This document shows, in pieces, positions 10,072 to 19,531 of a stretch of 42,076 nucleotides of DNA (its first letter is position 1; every line of letters starts with the position of its first letter). Both the position numbers and the translations under genes were made by a program. The notes under the pieces are model-generated. The model made no database searches and was not told where the DNA came from. It was given only the letters and a program-made list of their open reading frames with translations. The DNA comes from AA29 sp041481445. Lineage in GTDB: Bacteria > Acidobacteriota > Vicinamibacteria > Fen-336. The stretch lies in assembly GCA_041481445.1 (NCBI GenBank), contig JBGPBV010000048.1:1-42076 (forward strand). The letters run 5' to 3'.

Positions 10072-11187
10072 ATGAGCCTGGCCGGTAACCTCCGCACGAT
10101 GGACCTCCCTGAGGTCCTGCAGTGGATCGCCTCCGCCCGCAAGACGGGTACCCTGCACCTCGAGCGGCGCTCCATACAGAAGAGGATCTACTTCCAGGGC
10201 GGGGCCATATACACCTCGTGGTCGAACGACCCCCGCGAGTCGCTCGGGCAGATCCTGGTGCGCGAGCGGCTCATCACGGAGGAGCAGCTCTTCAAGGCCA
10301 TGCTGAGCTGCGAGCAGAAGGGCGGCCTGCTGGGGGTCCTGCTCGTCGGGGACGGGACCGTGAGCGAGGAGGACGTGCGGCGCGTCCTCCGCATCAAGGC
10401 CGAGGAGTCGATCTACGACCTGTTCCTCTGGCCGGAGGGCAAGTTCGAGTTCAAGGACGGCGAGACCACGGGCGACGACCTCATCCCGATCGAGCTCGAC
10501 GTCACCTCCGCCATCATGGAAGGCGTGCGCCGGGTGGACGAGTGGGGACGCATTCGCACCGTGTTCCCGACCATGGACGTGTCGTTCCGGCTCCCGGGGG
10601 GGGTGCCCGCCGAGCTCACCGACACCGGGGAGCGGCGCCTGCTCGAGCTGGCCGGCTCCGGCCTCACCCTGGCCGCGCTGTGCCTGGAGCTGCGGCGCAG
10701 CGAGTTCGAGGGGGCGGCGATGGCGTTCGTCCTGCACGGGCGCGGCCTGCTGGCGGTGCTGCCGCCCACCCTCGTCTCCAGGAAGAAGGGCGACGACGAC
10801 ATGGTGGCGACCATCCAGTCGCTGCTGGCGGAGGGGACGCAGCGCCTGGGCGAGAGCCGCTACGAGCTGGCCCTGCAGGCCTACGAGCACGTCCTGACCC
10901 TGGACCGGCTCAACCAGCACGCCAAGAAGGGGCTGGTGGCCACCATCGAGGCCCGCGAGCGCGAGCGGACGGTGAAGAAGGTCCCCCTCGACAAGGTGCC
11001 GCGCCTCACCATGGACATGGCCTCCCTCACGCGCCAGAACTTCGATCCCCAGGAGGGCTTCGTCCTCTCCCGCGTGAACGGGATGTGGGACGTGGGCTCG
11101 ATCCTCAAGCTCTGTCCGATGAACGAGAGCGACGTGCTGCTGATCTTCGCCCGCCTGCTCGAGCGGAAGGTGATCGAGCTGAATTGA
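10072..11187 (+). CDS. DUF4388 domain protein
   Basis: 371 residues. The N-terminus MSLAGNLRTMDLPEVLQWIA and KTGTLHLER is the DUF4388 (PatA-like) domain often found in signalling and gliding-related proteins of Deltaproteobacteria, Acidobacteria and cyanobacteria. It is followed by a region with LGQILVRERLITEEQL resembling the MshEN/GspE N-terminal helical module. A TPR-like pair of helices lies at about residues 240-300, and a C-terminal winged-helix-like segment ends in FARLLERKVIELN. No enzymatic motif is visible. It is probably a regulatory or scaffold protein. It lies 24 nt after the HNH gene and is convergent with aroF. Confidence 0.75.
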   Translation: MSLAGNLRTMDLPEVLQWIASARKTGTLHLERRSIQKRIYFQGGAIYTSWSNDPRESLGQILVRERLITEEQLFKAMLSCEQKGGLLGVLLVGDGTVSEEDVRRVLRIKAEESIYDLFLWPEGKFEFKDGETTGDDLIPIELDVTSAIMEGVRRVDEWGRIRTVFPTMDVSFRLPGGVPAELTDTGERRLLELAGSGLTLAALCLELRRSEFEGAAMAFVLHGRGLLAVLPPTLVSRKKGDDDMVATIQSLLAEGTQRLGESRYELALQAYEHVLTLDRLNQHAKKGLVATIEARERERTVKKVPLDKVPRLTMDMASLTRQNFDPQEGFVLSRVNGMWDVGSILKLCPMNESDVLLIFARLLERKVIELN

Positions 11188-11201
11188 CCCGGCCCTGAGA
11201 G

Positions 11202-12218
11202 CTACCGCAGCGAGCGCCCGATCACGGGGGCGATCCGGCGGAGGTCCTGCACCAGCTCGTCGAAGCTCTCGGGCGTGATGGACTGGGGGCCGTCGGAGAG
11301 CGCGCGGTTGGGGTCGTGGTGGACCTCGATCATGAGGCCGTCCGCGCCCACCGCCACCGCCGCCCGGCTCAGGGGCGCGACCTTCTCCCGCCGGCCCGTC
11401 CCGTGGGACGGGTCCACCAGGATGGGCAGGTGGCTGATGCTCTTCACCGCGGGGACGATGGCGAGGTCGAGGGTGTTGCGGGAGAAGTCCGAGAACGTGC
11501 GCACTCCGCGCTCGCACAGGATCACTTCGTAGTTGCCCTCGGAGAGGATGTACTCCGCCGACATCAGGAACTCCTCCAGGGTGGCCGACATCCCGCGCTT
11601 GAGGATGACCGGCTTCCGGGCCCGGCCCGCGCGCTTGAGCAGCGAGAAGTTCTGCATGTTGCGGGCGCCGATCTGGATGGCGTCCGCGTAGCGCTCCACG
11701 AGGTCCACCCCCTCGTTGTCGAGGGCCTCCGTGACCACGGGGAGCCCGGTGGCGGCGCGGGCCTCGGCCAGGATGCGCAGGCCCTCCTCGCCCAGGCCCT
11801 GGAACGAGTAGGGGCTGGTGCGCGGCTTGAACGCGCCCCCGCGCAGGAGGTGCGCCCCCGCCTTCTTGATCGCGTGGGCCACGGTGAGGGTCTGCTCCAT
11901 CGACTCCACCGCGCAGGGCCCGGCCACGATGGTGAGCTCGGGACCGCCCACCGGCCACGTCCCCACCCGCACCACGCTGTCCTCGTTCTTCACCTCGCGG
12001 GAGACGAGCTTGTAGGCGTGGGAGACGGGGATGACCTCGAGGACGCCGGGCAGGCTCTCGAAGACGGGGGCCTCGAGGGCGCCCTTGTTCCCGGTGATGC
12101 CGATGGCGGTGCGCTGCGCGCCCGGGATGGGATGGCCCTTGAAGCCGCGGGCCTCGATGGCCTCGATCACGCCCTTGATCTGTTCGGCGGTCGCGTCCTT
12201 GCGCATCACCACGAGCAC
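11202..12218 (-). CDS. aroF: 3-deoxy-7-phosphoheptulonate (DAHP) synthase, type I-beta
   Basis: 338 residues catalysing condensation of phosphoenolpyruvate and erythrose 4-phosphate, the first shikimate-pathway step. The N-terminal ferredoxin-like regulatory domain (MLVVMRKDATAEQIKGVIEA) is followed by the TIM barrel with VAGPCAVES (metal-binding Cys), RGGAFKPRTSPYSFQG, the segment QIGARNMQNF, the string ILKRGMSATLEE, and VDPSHGTGRRE (metal-binding His). The appended domain usually mediates feedback inhibition by aromatic amino acids or prephenate. GTG at 12218 is chosen because GGAGGGAGG (12235-12227) sits 8 nt upstream and family members begin with a similar hydrophobic VVM start. It is divergent from the amino-acid permease. 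Confidence 0.95.
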   Translation of the reverse strand: MLVVMRKDATAEQIKGVIEAIEARGFKGHPIPGAQRTAIGITGNKGALEAPVFESLPGVLEVIPVSHAYKLVSREVKNEDSVVRVGTWPVGGPELTIVAGPCAVESMEQTLTVAHAIKKAGAHLLRGGAFKPRTSPYSFQGLGEEGLRILAEARAATGLPVVTEALDNEGVDLVERYADAIQIGARNMQNFSLLKRAGRARKPVILKRGMSATLEEFLMSAEYILSEGNYEVILCERGVRTFSDFSRNTLDLAIVPAVKSISHLPILVDPSHGTGRREKVAPLSRAAVAVGADGLMIEVHHDPNRALSDGPQSITPESFDELVQDLRRIAPVIGRSLR

Positions 12219-12263
12219 GATGAGGTCCTCCCTCCGCGGACCGTCCATTCTAGCGAAGCAGGC

Positions 12264-12269
12264 TATGAT
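12264..12269 (+). promoter_or_regulatory. -10 box of a leaderless promoter for the APC permease
   Basis: TATGAT, five of six matches to the -10 consensus, lies exactly 7 nt before the ATG at 12277, so transcription would begin at or next to the start codon. No clear -35 is present. No well-spaced Shine-Dalgarno precedes the ATG. Confidence 0.5.
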
Positions 12270-12276
12270 TCGCCGC

Positions 12277-13770
<1,494 letters not shown>

Positions 13771-13771
13771 C

Positions 13772-14965
13772 TCACTCCGGAGGCAGTCCCTCCAGGGCCG
13801 CCCTCACGCGCTCGCGCTGGGGCGCGCTCTCCGCGGCCAGGTACGCTCGGGCGGCGGCGCGGACGCGGGCGAGGTCCTTGGCGTCACCGCCCAGCCGCCA
13901 GGCCGTCGCCCCCGCCTCGATCGCGCGCACGCGCGCCTCGTCGGCGCGCGGGCCGGAGGCCTGGTCGCGAGCGAACGCCTCCCAGCCGTCCCGGAGGGCG
14001 CGGGCGTCGGCGGCGGTGGCCGGACGCTGGTCGAGCAGCGACTGGTACCTCTCGTCGGCCAGACGCGCGGGATCGGTGGTCGCGTACGCGCGGCCGGGGG
14101 TGGGGGGCTTGCGCTCGCGAGATCCGGCCAGGCCGGCGGTGCGCGTGCCCGCCGGGCGCGCGCCCCCCTCCGCGTCCGGCTCGGCGGCGGCGCCGGTGAC
14201 GACCTTGTCGGCGGAGGGTGAGGGGACGGCGGCCGTGGCCGTGCCCGCACCTGCCGTGGGCGGCGGGGGGGCGAACGCGGGCGCCGCCGGCGCCGCGGCC
14301 GCGGGCGGCGCCGGTGTCGCGGTCGTCGATTCGCCGAAAGCGAGCGTGTCGGCGGTGTCGCGCCGCCCCCGATCGGCCTCCGAGGCCGCGGGGGCCTCCT
14401 TCTTCGCGAGCTTGGGCGCCTCCACGCGGTCCCTCGCGACGAGCCGCGAGGACACCTCCTGTTTGGCCCGGGCCTGCTCCTCCCCGCCCTGCGCCTGCTC
14501 GTCGGCCTGCCGCCGCGCGGCCGAGGCACCCGCCGCGGCGTTCGCGGCCGGGGCCGCGACCGGAGCCATGGTCGAGGCCGGCGCGTCCGCCTGGGACTTG
14601 GCGACCGGCGCGGGCTCTGCCTGGACGGGAAGGCTTCTCGCCGGCGGCGTCGAGGCGGCGCGGTCGAGGGTGAGGGGTGTCACCACGACCACGAGGACGG
14701 CCGCCGCCGCCGCCGCCCACGCCGCCATCGGGCCCCACCGCCGCGGCCGGCGCACGCGCGCGCGCACCCGGGCGGGCAGGGTGTCGAAGTACCCCGCGGG
14801 GGCCTCGACGGCCAGGCCGCGCGCCATCGTGTCCACCGCCGAGAGATCCTCGATCTCACGCGCGCATTCCGGGCAGGCGCGGACGTGGCTCTCGACCTCC
14901 GAGAGCTCGGAGACGGGCAGCTCGCCGTCGAGGAACGCGGAGAGGCGCTCGCGCGGATGGCTCAC
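13772..14965 (-). CDS. Zinc-finger anti-sigma factor with Ala/Pro-rich exported region
   Basis: 397 residues. The N-terminal cytoplasmic anti-sigma domain has the ZAS zinc motif HVRACPECAREI (about residue 28) preceded by helix LSAFLDGELPVSELSEVE. One membrane segment, WAAAAAAVLVVVVTPLTL, lies near residue 88. The outer part is a long low-complexity Ala/Pro/Arg-rich region (about 110-290) ending in a helical domain of about 100 residues. The family holds an ECF sigma factor inactive at the membrane until proteolysis or a conformational signal frees it. Its GTG start overlaps the sigma-factor stop (GTGA), so the pair is co-translated. The outer domain has no recognised fold. Confidence 0.87.
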   Translation of the reverse strand: MSHPRERLSAFLDGELPVSELSEVESHVRACPECAREIEDLSAVDTMARGLAVEAPAGYFDTLPARVRARVRRPRRWGPMAAWAAAAAAVLVVVVTPLTLDRAASTPPARSLPVQAEPAPVAKSQADAPASTMAPVAAPAANAAAGASAARRQADEQAQGGEEQARAKQEVSSRLVARDRVEAPKLAKKEAPAASEADRGRRDTADTLAFGESTTATPAPPAAAAPAAPAFAPPPPTAGAGTATAAVPSPSADKVVTGAAAEPDAEGGARPAGTRTAGLAGSRERKPPTPGRAYATTDPARLADERYQSLLDQRPATAADARALRDGWEAFARDQASGPRADEARVRAIEAGATAWRLGGDAKDLARVRAAARAYLAAESAPQRERVRAALEGLPPE

Positions 14966-15600
14966 CGCCCGGCTCCTTCCGCCCGCCGCGCCGCCGCCCC
15001 CAGGTAGGGCACGAGGGCGGCGCGCAGGCGCTCGCGCGCCCGCGAGAGGCGGCTCATGACGGTGCCGACCGAGATCTCCAGGGACTGCGCGATCTCCTTG
15101 TACGAGAGCTCCTCGAACACGCGCAGGACGAAGACGGCGCGTTGCTCGGCGGAGAGGCTCTCCATGGCCCGCGCCAGCTCCTCCCCGGCCTCGATGTCGA
15201 GGACGCCGGCCAGGGGACTGCCGCCGGGGACGGGCGTCTCCGCGTGCGTCTCCGGCAGGGCCTCCTCGCGGGAAAGGGGGGAGCGGACGTGGTTCACGGA
15301 CAGGTTGGCCGCGATGCGGCAGATCCAGGGCCCGAACGGGCGCGCGAGGTCGAACCGTCCCAGGGCCTGGTGCGCGCGCAGGAAGGCCTCTTGGACGACG
15401 TCGTCGGCCACGTCGTGCCGGCGCACGATGCGGAAGGCGGTGCCGTAGACGCGACGCTGGTAGCGCTTCACGATCTCTTCGAAGGCAAGAAGGTCCCCCG
15501 CACGGGCCCGGGCCAGCACGAAGGCCTCGTCACGGTCGGCGGCCGGAGCGGCCGCGCCGGCCGGGCCGCGTTCGGGGTCTGCTCGGGAAGGCAGGTCCAC
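14962..15600 (-). CDS. ECF-type RNA polymerase sigma factor (RpoE-like)
   Basis: 212 residues. Region 2 is seen as ARAGDLLAFEEIVKRYQRRV and DVADDVVQEAFLRAHQAL; region 4 as MESLSAEQRAVFVLRVFEEL and YKEIAQSLEISVGTVMSRL, containing the helix-turn-helix for -35 recognition. A flexible N-terminus of about 20 residues and a region 2-4 linker of about 35 residues are ordinary for ECF sigmas. The GTG start at 15600 is supported by GGAGAAGGGG just upstream. An inverted repeat (15611-15628) lies before it. It is co-translated with its cognate anti-sigma; the OmpA-type lipoprotein gene lies upstream on the same strand, 76 nt away. Confidence 0.94.
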   Translation of the reverse strand: MDLPSRADPERGPAGAAAPAADRDEAFVLARARAGDLLAFEEIVKRYQRRVYGTAFRIVRRHDVADDVVQEAFLRAHQALGRFDLARPFGPWICRIAANLSVNHVRSPLSREEALPETHAETPVPGGSPLAGVLDIEAGEELARAMESLSAEQRAVFVLRVFEELSYKEIAQSLEISVGTVMSRLSRARERLRAALVPYLGAAARRAEGAGR

Positions 15601-15610
15601 TGGGCCCCTT

Positions 15611-15628
15611 CTCCGGTACGTTCCGGAG
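15611..15628. promoter_or_regulatory. Inverted repeat before the sigma-factor gene
   Basis: CTCCGG-N6-CCGGAG (15611-15616 and 15623-15628) lies 11 nt upstream of the sigma-factor GTG. It contains a GGAAC string on the minus strand, similar to ECF -35 elements, but no matching -10 is evident. It may be an operator or mRNA hairpin around the ribosome-binding site. Confidence 0.3.
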
Positions 15629-15676
15629 GGCGGCCCTATTCCGGTCCGGTGGACGAGCGGGCCGTCCTCCGGGATC

Positions 15677-16306
15677 CTACTCCAGGACCTTGATGACGAC
15701 GCGGCGGTTCTGGGCGCGGTGGTCCTTGGTGTTGTTGTCCACCGCCGGCTTGGTCTCGCCGTAGGAGATGACCTCCATCCGGTTCAGGGCGATCCCCTGC
15801 TGGTCGTGCAGGTAGTCCCGCACGGCCTCCGCCCGGTCCAGGCCGAGCTTCTGGTTGTAGGCGTCGGGGCCGGTGTTGTCGGTGTGGCCCTCGATCTCGA
15901 AGTACACGCCGCGGTTCTCGGCCTTGAACTTGCCGATGGCCTCGTCGATGAGGGCCTGGGCGTCGGCGGAGACGGCGGCGCGGTTGACGGGGAAGGTGAC
16001 CTTGTCGTTGGAGAGGGTCACCGTGTAGAGCAGCTTGCCCTTGGCCGCCCGCTCCGCCTCGTTCGCGCGGGTCAGGGCCGTCTGGGCGGAACCCTTGGCG
16101 TCGGAGATGCCGGACTGCGCCTGCTGGTTGACCTCGTCGATGCGGACTTCGTTCTTCTTGACGCGCTCCTGCGTCTTCTCCACCTCCGCCGAGAGGTTGT
16201 CCACCTTCTGGTTGATCTCGCCCACTTCACGTCCCACGTACTTCTTGCTGGCGCAGCCTCCGAGGGCCAGGCTGGCGGCCACGACGGGAACCACGATTGC
16301 TCGCAT
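15677..16306 (-). CDS. OmpA-family lipoprotein (Pal-like)
   Basis: 209 residues. A lipoprotein signal ends in LALGGC, so Cys at about 18 should be lipidated. Residues about 25-85 form a heptad-like coiled coil (VGEINQKVDNLSAEVEKTQE onwards) like Lpp/YbgF spacers. The C-terminal OmpA peptidoglycan-binding domain has YFEIEGHTDNTG, GLDRAEAVRDYL and HRAQNRRVVIKV. The Asp and Arg that contact diaminopimelate in the family are present. It probably anchors the outer membrane to peptidoglycan. ATG at 16306 is chosen from GGAGG 4 nt upstream. It lies between the sigma factor and the VWFA gene. Confidence 0.93.
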   Translation of the reverse strand: MRAIVVPVVAASLALGGCASKKYVGREVGEINQKVDNLSAEVEKTQERVKKNEVRIDEVNQQAQSGISDAKGSAQTALTRANEAERAAKGKLLYTVTLSNDKVTFPVNRAAVSADAQALIDEAIGKFKAENRGVYFEIEGHTDNTGPDAYNQKLGLDRAEAVRDYLHDQQGIALNRMEVISYGETKPAVDNNTKDHRAQNRRVVIKVLE

Positions 16307-16353
16307 CAAGCCTCCATTATGGATGTCGCGGCAGGAGCCGGGTCGCGCCGCGG

Positions 16354-17292
16354 TCAGGTACGGGGAACATAGCCACTGCGAGTCTTCACCAGCACGCCTT
16401 TGCGCGTGCTCGTGACCTCGACGCGGCGGAACCGGGTGGGGCCGGGCGGAGGGTCGTAGCCCAGCCGGTACTGGTGCTTCAGCTCTCCCAGGATGGTGGC
16501 GGCCGCGTGCTGCAGGCCTCCGAGGTCGCTCACCGTGAAGCTCGCCCCGCCGCTGAGCCGCGCGTAGCGCGCCAGGAGCGCGCTACCCGTGACCGCCGAA
16601 GAGGGGCGCTGGGCGCCGGTGAAGAGTGCGGAAGAGGGATCGTCCACCGCCGAGACGACGCTGATCGCGTAGATCGGCACGTCGAGGGCCTGGGAGCGCG
16701 CGAGCACGTCGTCCGGGCGGAGCTGGCTCGCGGTGTCGACGCCGTCGGTGACGATCACGATCGCCCGCCGGCCCTCTCCCCCGCTGGCCAGGTCGCGGGC
16801 GGCGTGGTCGAGGGCGTCGTGCAGGGCCGTGGACCCGAAGGACTCGATCTCGGCCATGGCCCGCACGACGCGGCCGCGGTCGCGCGTGAACGGGACGAGC
16901 CCCCAGTACTCGTGATCGAAGCCCGCCAGCGCCACCTGGTCGTCCGGCTCCAGTCCGGCCACCACCACGCGCACGGCCATCTGCGTGCTGGTCGTCTTGA
17001 GAGCGCCGTTCATGCTGCCGCTGGCGTCGACGAGCAGGAGCAGGCGGGCGGGTATCCCACGCGTCTCGAAATGCTCGACGCGCTGGGGTCGGCCGTCCTC
17101 GAAGACCCGGAACTCGCTCGGGCGGAGGTTGGTGACCGGGCGTCCGTGGCGATCGACGGCGGTGGCGGACAGGACCACGAGGTCGGTCCCGGCGGCAAAA
17201 CGTGGCAAGTCCGCCGCCTGGCCGGAGACGGCCAAGAGCAGGAGGACCCCCGGGAGGGCCCAGAGCGGGCGTCGCGCGTTACCGAATGCCAC
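16354..17292 (-). CDS. VWFA domain exported protein (acidobacterial VWFA-related type)
   Basis: 312 residues with a signal segment WALPGVLLLLAVSGQAADLP. The part up to about residue 75 matches the start of the acidobacterial VWFA-related family: VVLSATAVDRHGRPVTNL and FRVFEDGRPQRVEHF. The von Willebrand A domain follows with a complete MIDAS metal site (LLVDASGSMNG, then STALHDAL and VIVTDGVDT). The C-terminal HQYRLGYDPPPGP and strands ending in RSGYVPRT are also family hallmarks. Function is unknown; it is probably periplasmic and involved in protein contacts. A TATATT box lies 8 nt before the GTG at 17292; a TTG at 17295 is an alternative start. Confidence 0.88.
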   Translation of the reverse strand: MAFGNARRPLWALPGVLLLLAVSGQAADLPRFAAGTDLVVLSATAVDRHGRPVTNLRPSEFRVFEDGRPQRVEHFETRGIPARLLLLVDASGSMNGALKTTSTQMAVRVVVAGLEPDDQVALAGFDHEYWGLVPFTRDRGRVVRAMAEIESFGSTALHDALDHAARDLASGGEGRRAIVIVTDGVDTASQLRPDDVLARSQALDVPIYAISVVSAVDDPSSALFTGAQRPSSAVTGSALLARYARLSGGASFTVSDLGGLQHAAATILGELKHQYRLGYDPPPGPTRFRRVEVTSTRKGVLVKTRSGYVPRT

Positions 17293-17300
17293 CAAAGTTC

Positions 17301-17306
17301 AATATA
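17301..17306 (-). promoter_or_regulatory. -10 box before the VWFA gene
   Basis: On the minus strand TATATT (17306-17301), five of six consensus matches, lies 8 nt before the GTG at 17292, predicting an essentially leaderless message. No strong -35 is visible. Confidence 0.45.
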
Positions 17307-17376
17307 GGCAGGGTGCCCGGCCCGCGAACGTGACCCCGCTCACCGGCGCGGCGCCGATCACAAACCGGGGCCGGGC

Positions 17377-17706
17377 TCAGCCCCCGGCCTCGGCCCGCTG
17401 GACGAGCAGGTCGATGGCGGTGGCGGTGGCGGGGGCCACGTCGACGAACAGGATGGCGATCCCCCGCGCGTCCCCCTCGCCGGCAGAGACGCGCAGGACG
17501 ACGCCGTCCACCTCCACCATCCCGCCCGGGGAATCCCAGGCCAGCCTCACCCTGGTGCCCACGAGGCAGCGGTCGTGGGTCTCCACCAGGGCGGCGTCTC
17601 GGCACACGTCGTGGAGCCGCCCCGGCGCCGTCTTCCCCTCCATGCCCACGCGCACGGGCAGGTCGACCAGGACCCGGGGGTTCTTGCGTCGCTCGTCGGG
17701 TGTCAT
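17377..17706 (-). CDS. PilZ-like domain protein
   Basis: 109 residues. The N-terminus TPDERRKNPRVLVDLPVRV carries the RxxxR element of PilZ c-di-GMP receptors, and the remaining strand pattern (VRLAWDSPGG, MVEVDGVVLRV, GIAILFVDV) fits the PilZ barrel. The second ligand motif, normally D/NxSxxG, reads HDVCRDAAL, with Cys for Ser and Ala for Gly, so c-di-GMP binding is doubtful. Its ATG overlaps the stop of the upstream GAF-SpoIIE phosphatase (ATGA), so the two are co-expressed and may act in one pathway. Confidence 0.8.
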   Translation of the reverse strand: MTPDERRKNPRVLVDLPVRVGMEGKTAPGRLHDVCRDAALVETHDRCLVGTRVRLAWDSPGGMVEVDGVVLRVSAGEGDARGIAILFVDVAPATATAIDLLVQRAEAGG

Positions 17707-19472
17707 CGTACCTTCACCACCACCAGCGTGAGGTCGTCCGTGCGCGCCGCGCCGGCCAGGAACGCGTCCACGTCGGAGAGGATCTGCTCGCCGAGCTCGG
17801 CCGCGGTGCCGCCCGCGACCGCCCTCACCCTCTCGGCCAGCCTCTCCCGGCCGTAGTCCTCGCCGTCGGCGCGGCGGGCCTCGGTCAGGCCGTCGGTGTA
17901 GAAGACGACCACGTCGCCCGCGGCGAGGGGGACCACGCGCTCTTCGTAGGTGGCGTTGTCGAAGGTCCCCAGGGGCAGCCCGGCGAGGTCGATCGTCTCC
18001 ACCTGTCCGAGGGCGGCGCGAAAGACGAGGGGATAGGGGAGACCGGAGTTGGCCAGCACCATGCGGCGCGCCGGGAAGTCGAACACCGCGAAGGTGACCG
18101 TGCAGTAGAAGCCCTCCGCCCCGCGCTTGCGCAGCGTGCGGTTCACGCGCGTCATGAGGTCGGCGGGGGCGCGCCGCTCCATGGCCCGCGCGCGGACGCT
18201 CCCGGAGACGAAGGCCCCGAAGAGGGCGGCGGGCACTCCCTTGCCGGACACGTCCCCCACCTCGACCCCGAGCACGCCCCGGCCGAGCTCGAAGAAGTCG
18301 TAGAGGTCGCCGCCCAGCTCGGTGGCGGGCAGGAAATGGGCGGAGGCGTCCCAGGCCGGCCCCACCGGCGGCTGCTCCGGGAAGAGGTTCTCCTGGATCC
18401 ACTGCGCCAGCTCCAGCTCGCGGCCGAGGCGCTCCTCCTGGCGGGCCAGCGTCTCGTAGAGCCGCGCATTCACGATGGCCACCGCCACCTGGCTGGCCAG
18501 GGGGACCAGCACCTTGAGGTGCTCGTCGTTGAAGCGGTCGAGGACCGAGGATTCCAGGTCGAACACGCCGATCACGCGGTCCTTGTGCACCAGCGGCACC
18601 ACCAGCTCGGAGCGGGTCTCCGGGATCAGCGGCAGGTAGCGCGGCTCGGCGCGCACGTCGCCCACCAGGATCGGCTGCCTGGAGAGGGCGGCGGCGCCGG
18701 TGAGGCCCTCGCCGACCCGGATGCGCGTCTTCTTCTCCTTGGTCGCCCCGTAGGAGACCGCCTTGCGCAGCACCAGCTCCCCCCGGTCCTCGTCGAGGAG
18801 CAGGATGCCGAACATCTCGTAGTCGATGACGCGCTTGACCACCTCGGCCACGCGTTGAAGGAGCTCGTCGAGGTCCAGGATCGACGACGTCTCCTTGGCG
18901 ATGTCGTAGAGCGTGGCCAGGAGGCCCGCGTACCAGCGCGTCTCGCGATAGAGGGTCGCGTTCTCGATCGCGATCGCGAGGTGCCCGGCGAGCACGAGGA
19001 GGGCGGCGCGCGCCTCCTCGTGGTAGGCCTCCGGGTCGGGCCCCTCGACGTTGAGCACGCCCACCAGGCGGTCGCGGTGGATGAGGGGGATGGCCAGCTC
19101 CGCCCGCACCCCGGGCACGATCGGCAGGTACCGCGGATCCTTCTCCACGTCGGGGATGAAGAGGGGCTCGCGCTGCTGGGCGGCGGCTCCGACGATCCCC
19201 TGGCCGGGGCGGATCCGCAGGCGGTCGGCCAGCGCGCCATCGTAGCCCTCGACGAAGGCGGGCACCAGGGTGCCGTCGGCCTCGGGCAGGAAGATGTCCA
19301 ATATCCGGTAATCGACGATCCGCCGGAGCTGGCGGGCGATGGCCGGCATCAGCTCCTCCGGATCGAGGACGGCGGAGAGCTCCCCCACGATCGGGAGCAG
19401 CTCGGAGAGGAGCTGCCCGGGGCCAGCAGTGTTCTTCGTGTCCGAAGCCGGCAAAACACCCCATCGTAGCAT
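17703..19472 (-). CDS. GAF-GAF-SpoIIE (PP2C-type) serine phosphatase, RsbU-like
   Basis: Up to 589 residues. Two tandem GAF sensor domains (about 25-170 and 195-345) share repeats such as GQGIVGAAAQQREPLFIPDV and GEGLTGAAALSRQPILVGDV. A short coiled helix (about 350-375) leads to the SpoIIE/PP2C phosphatase domain with LGGDLYDFFELG and VEVGDVSGKGVPAALFGA (metal-binding Asp residues), then FYTDGLTEARRADGEDYG. Such proteins dephosphorylate anti-sigma-antagonist proteins or similar partners in response to small ligands or redox cues. The ATG at 19472 has no Shine-Dalgarno; a TTG at 19454 lies 8 nt after a TACGAT box (19468-19463) and may be the real start. It is coupled to the PilZ gene downstream. 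Confidence 0.9.
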   Translation of the reverse strand: MLRWGVLPASDTKNTAGPGQLLSELLPIVGELSAVLDPEELMPAIARQLRRIVDYRILDIFLPEADGTLVPAFVEGYDGALADRLRIRPGQGIVGAAAQQREPLFIPDVEKDPRYLPIVPGVRAELAIPLIHRDRLVGVLNVEGPDPEAYHEEARAALLVLAGHLAIAIENATLYRETRWYAGLLATLYDIAKETSSILDLDELLQRVAEVVKRVIDYEMFGILLLDEDRGELVLRKAVSYGATKEKKTRIRVGEGLTGAAALSRQPILVGDVRAEPRYLPLIPETRSELVVPLVHKDRVIGVFDLESSVLDRFNDEHLKVLVPLASQVAVAIVNARLYETLARQEERLGRELELAQWIQENLFPEQPPVGPAWDASAHFLPATELGGDLYDFFELGRGVLGVEVGDVSGKGVPAALFGAFVSGSVRARAMERRAPADLMTRVNRTLRKRGAEGFYCTVTFAVFDFPARRMVLANSGLPYPLVFRAALGQVETIDLAGLPLGTFDNATYEERVVPLAAGDVVVFYTDGLTEARRADGEDYGRERLAERVRAVAGGTAAELGEQILSDVDAFLAGAARTDDLTLVVVKVR

Positions 19473-19496
19473 GGCGGGCGGAAGGGGCCCCAGCCG

Positions 19497-19525
19497 GCGA
19501 CAGGCCCCGGAGGGCAGGGTACACT
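19497..19525 (+). promoter_or_regulatory. Leaderless-type promoter for the FabZ-like gene
   Basis: GCGACA (19497-19502), a 17-nt spacer and TACACT (19520-19525) precede the ATG at 19532 by 6 nt. Transcription is therefore predicted at the start codon. Confidence 0.5.
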
Positions 19526-19531
19526 CGGCGG

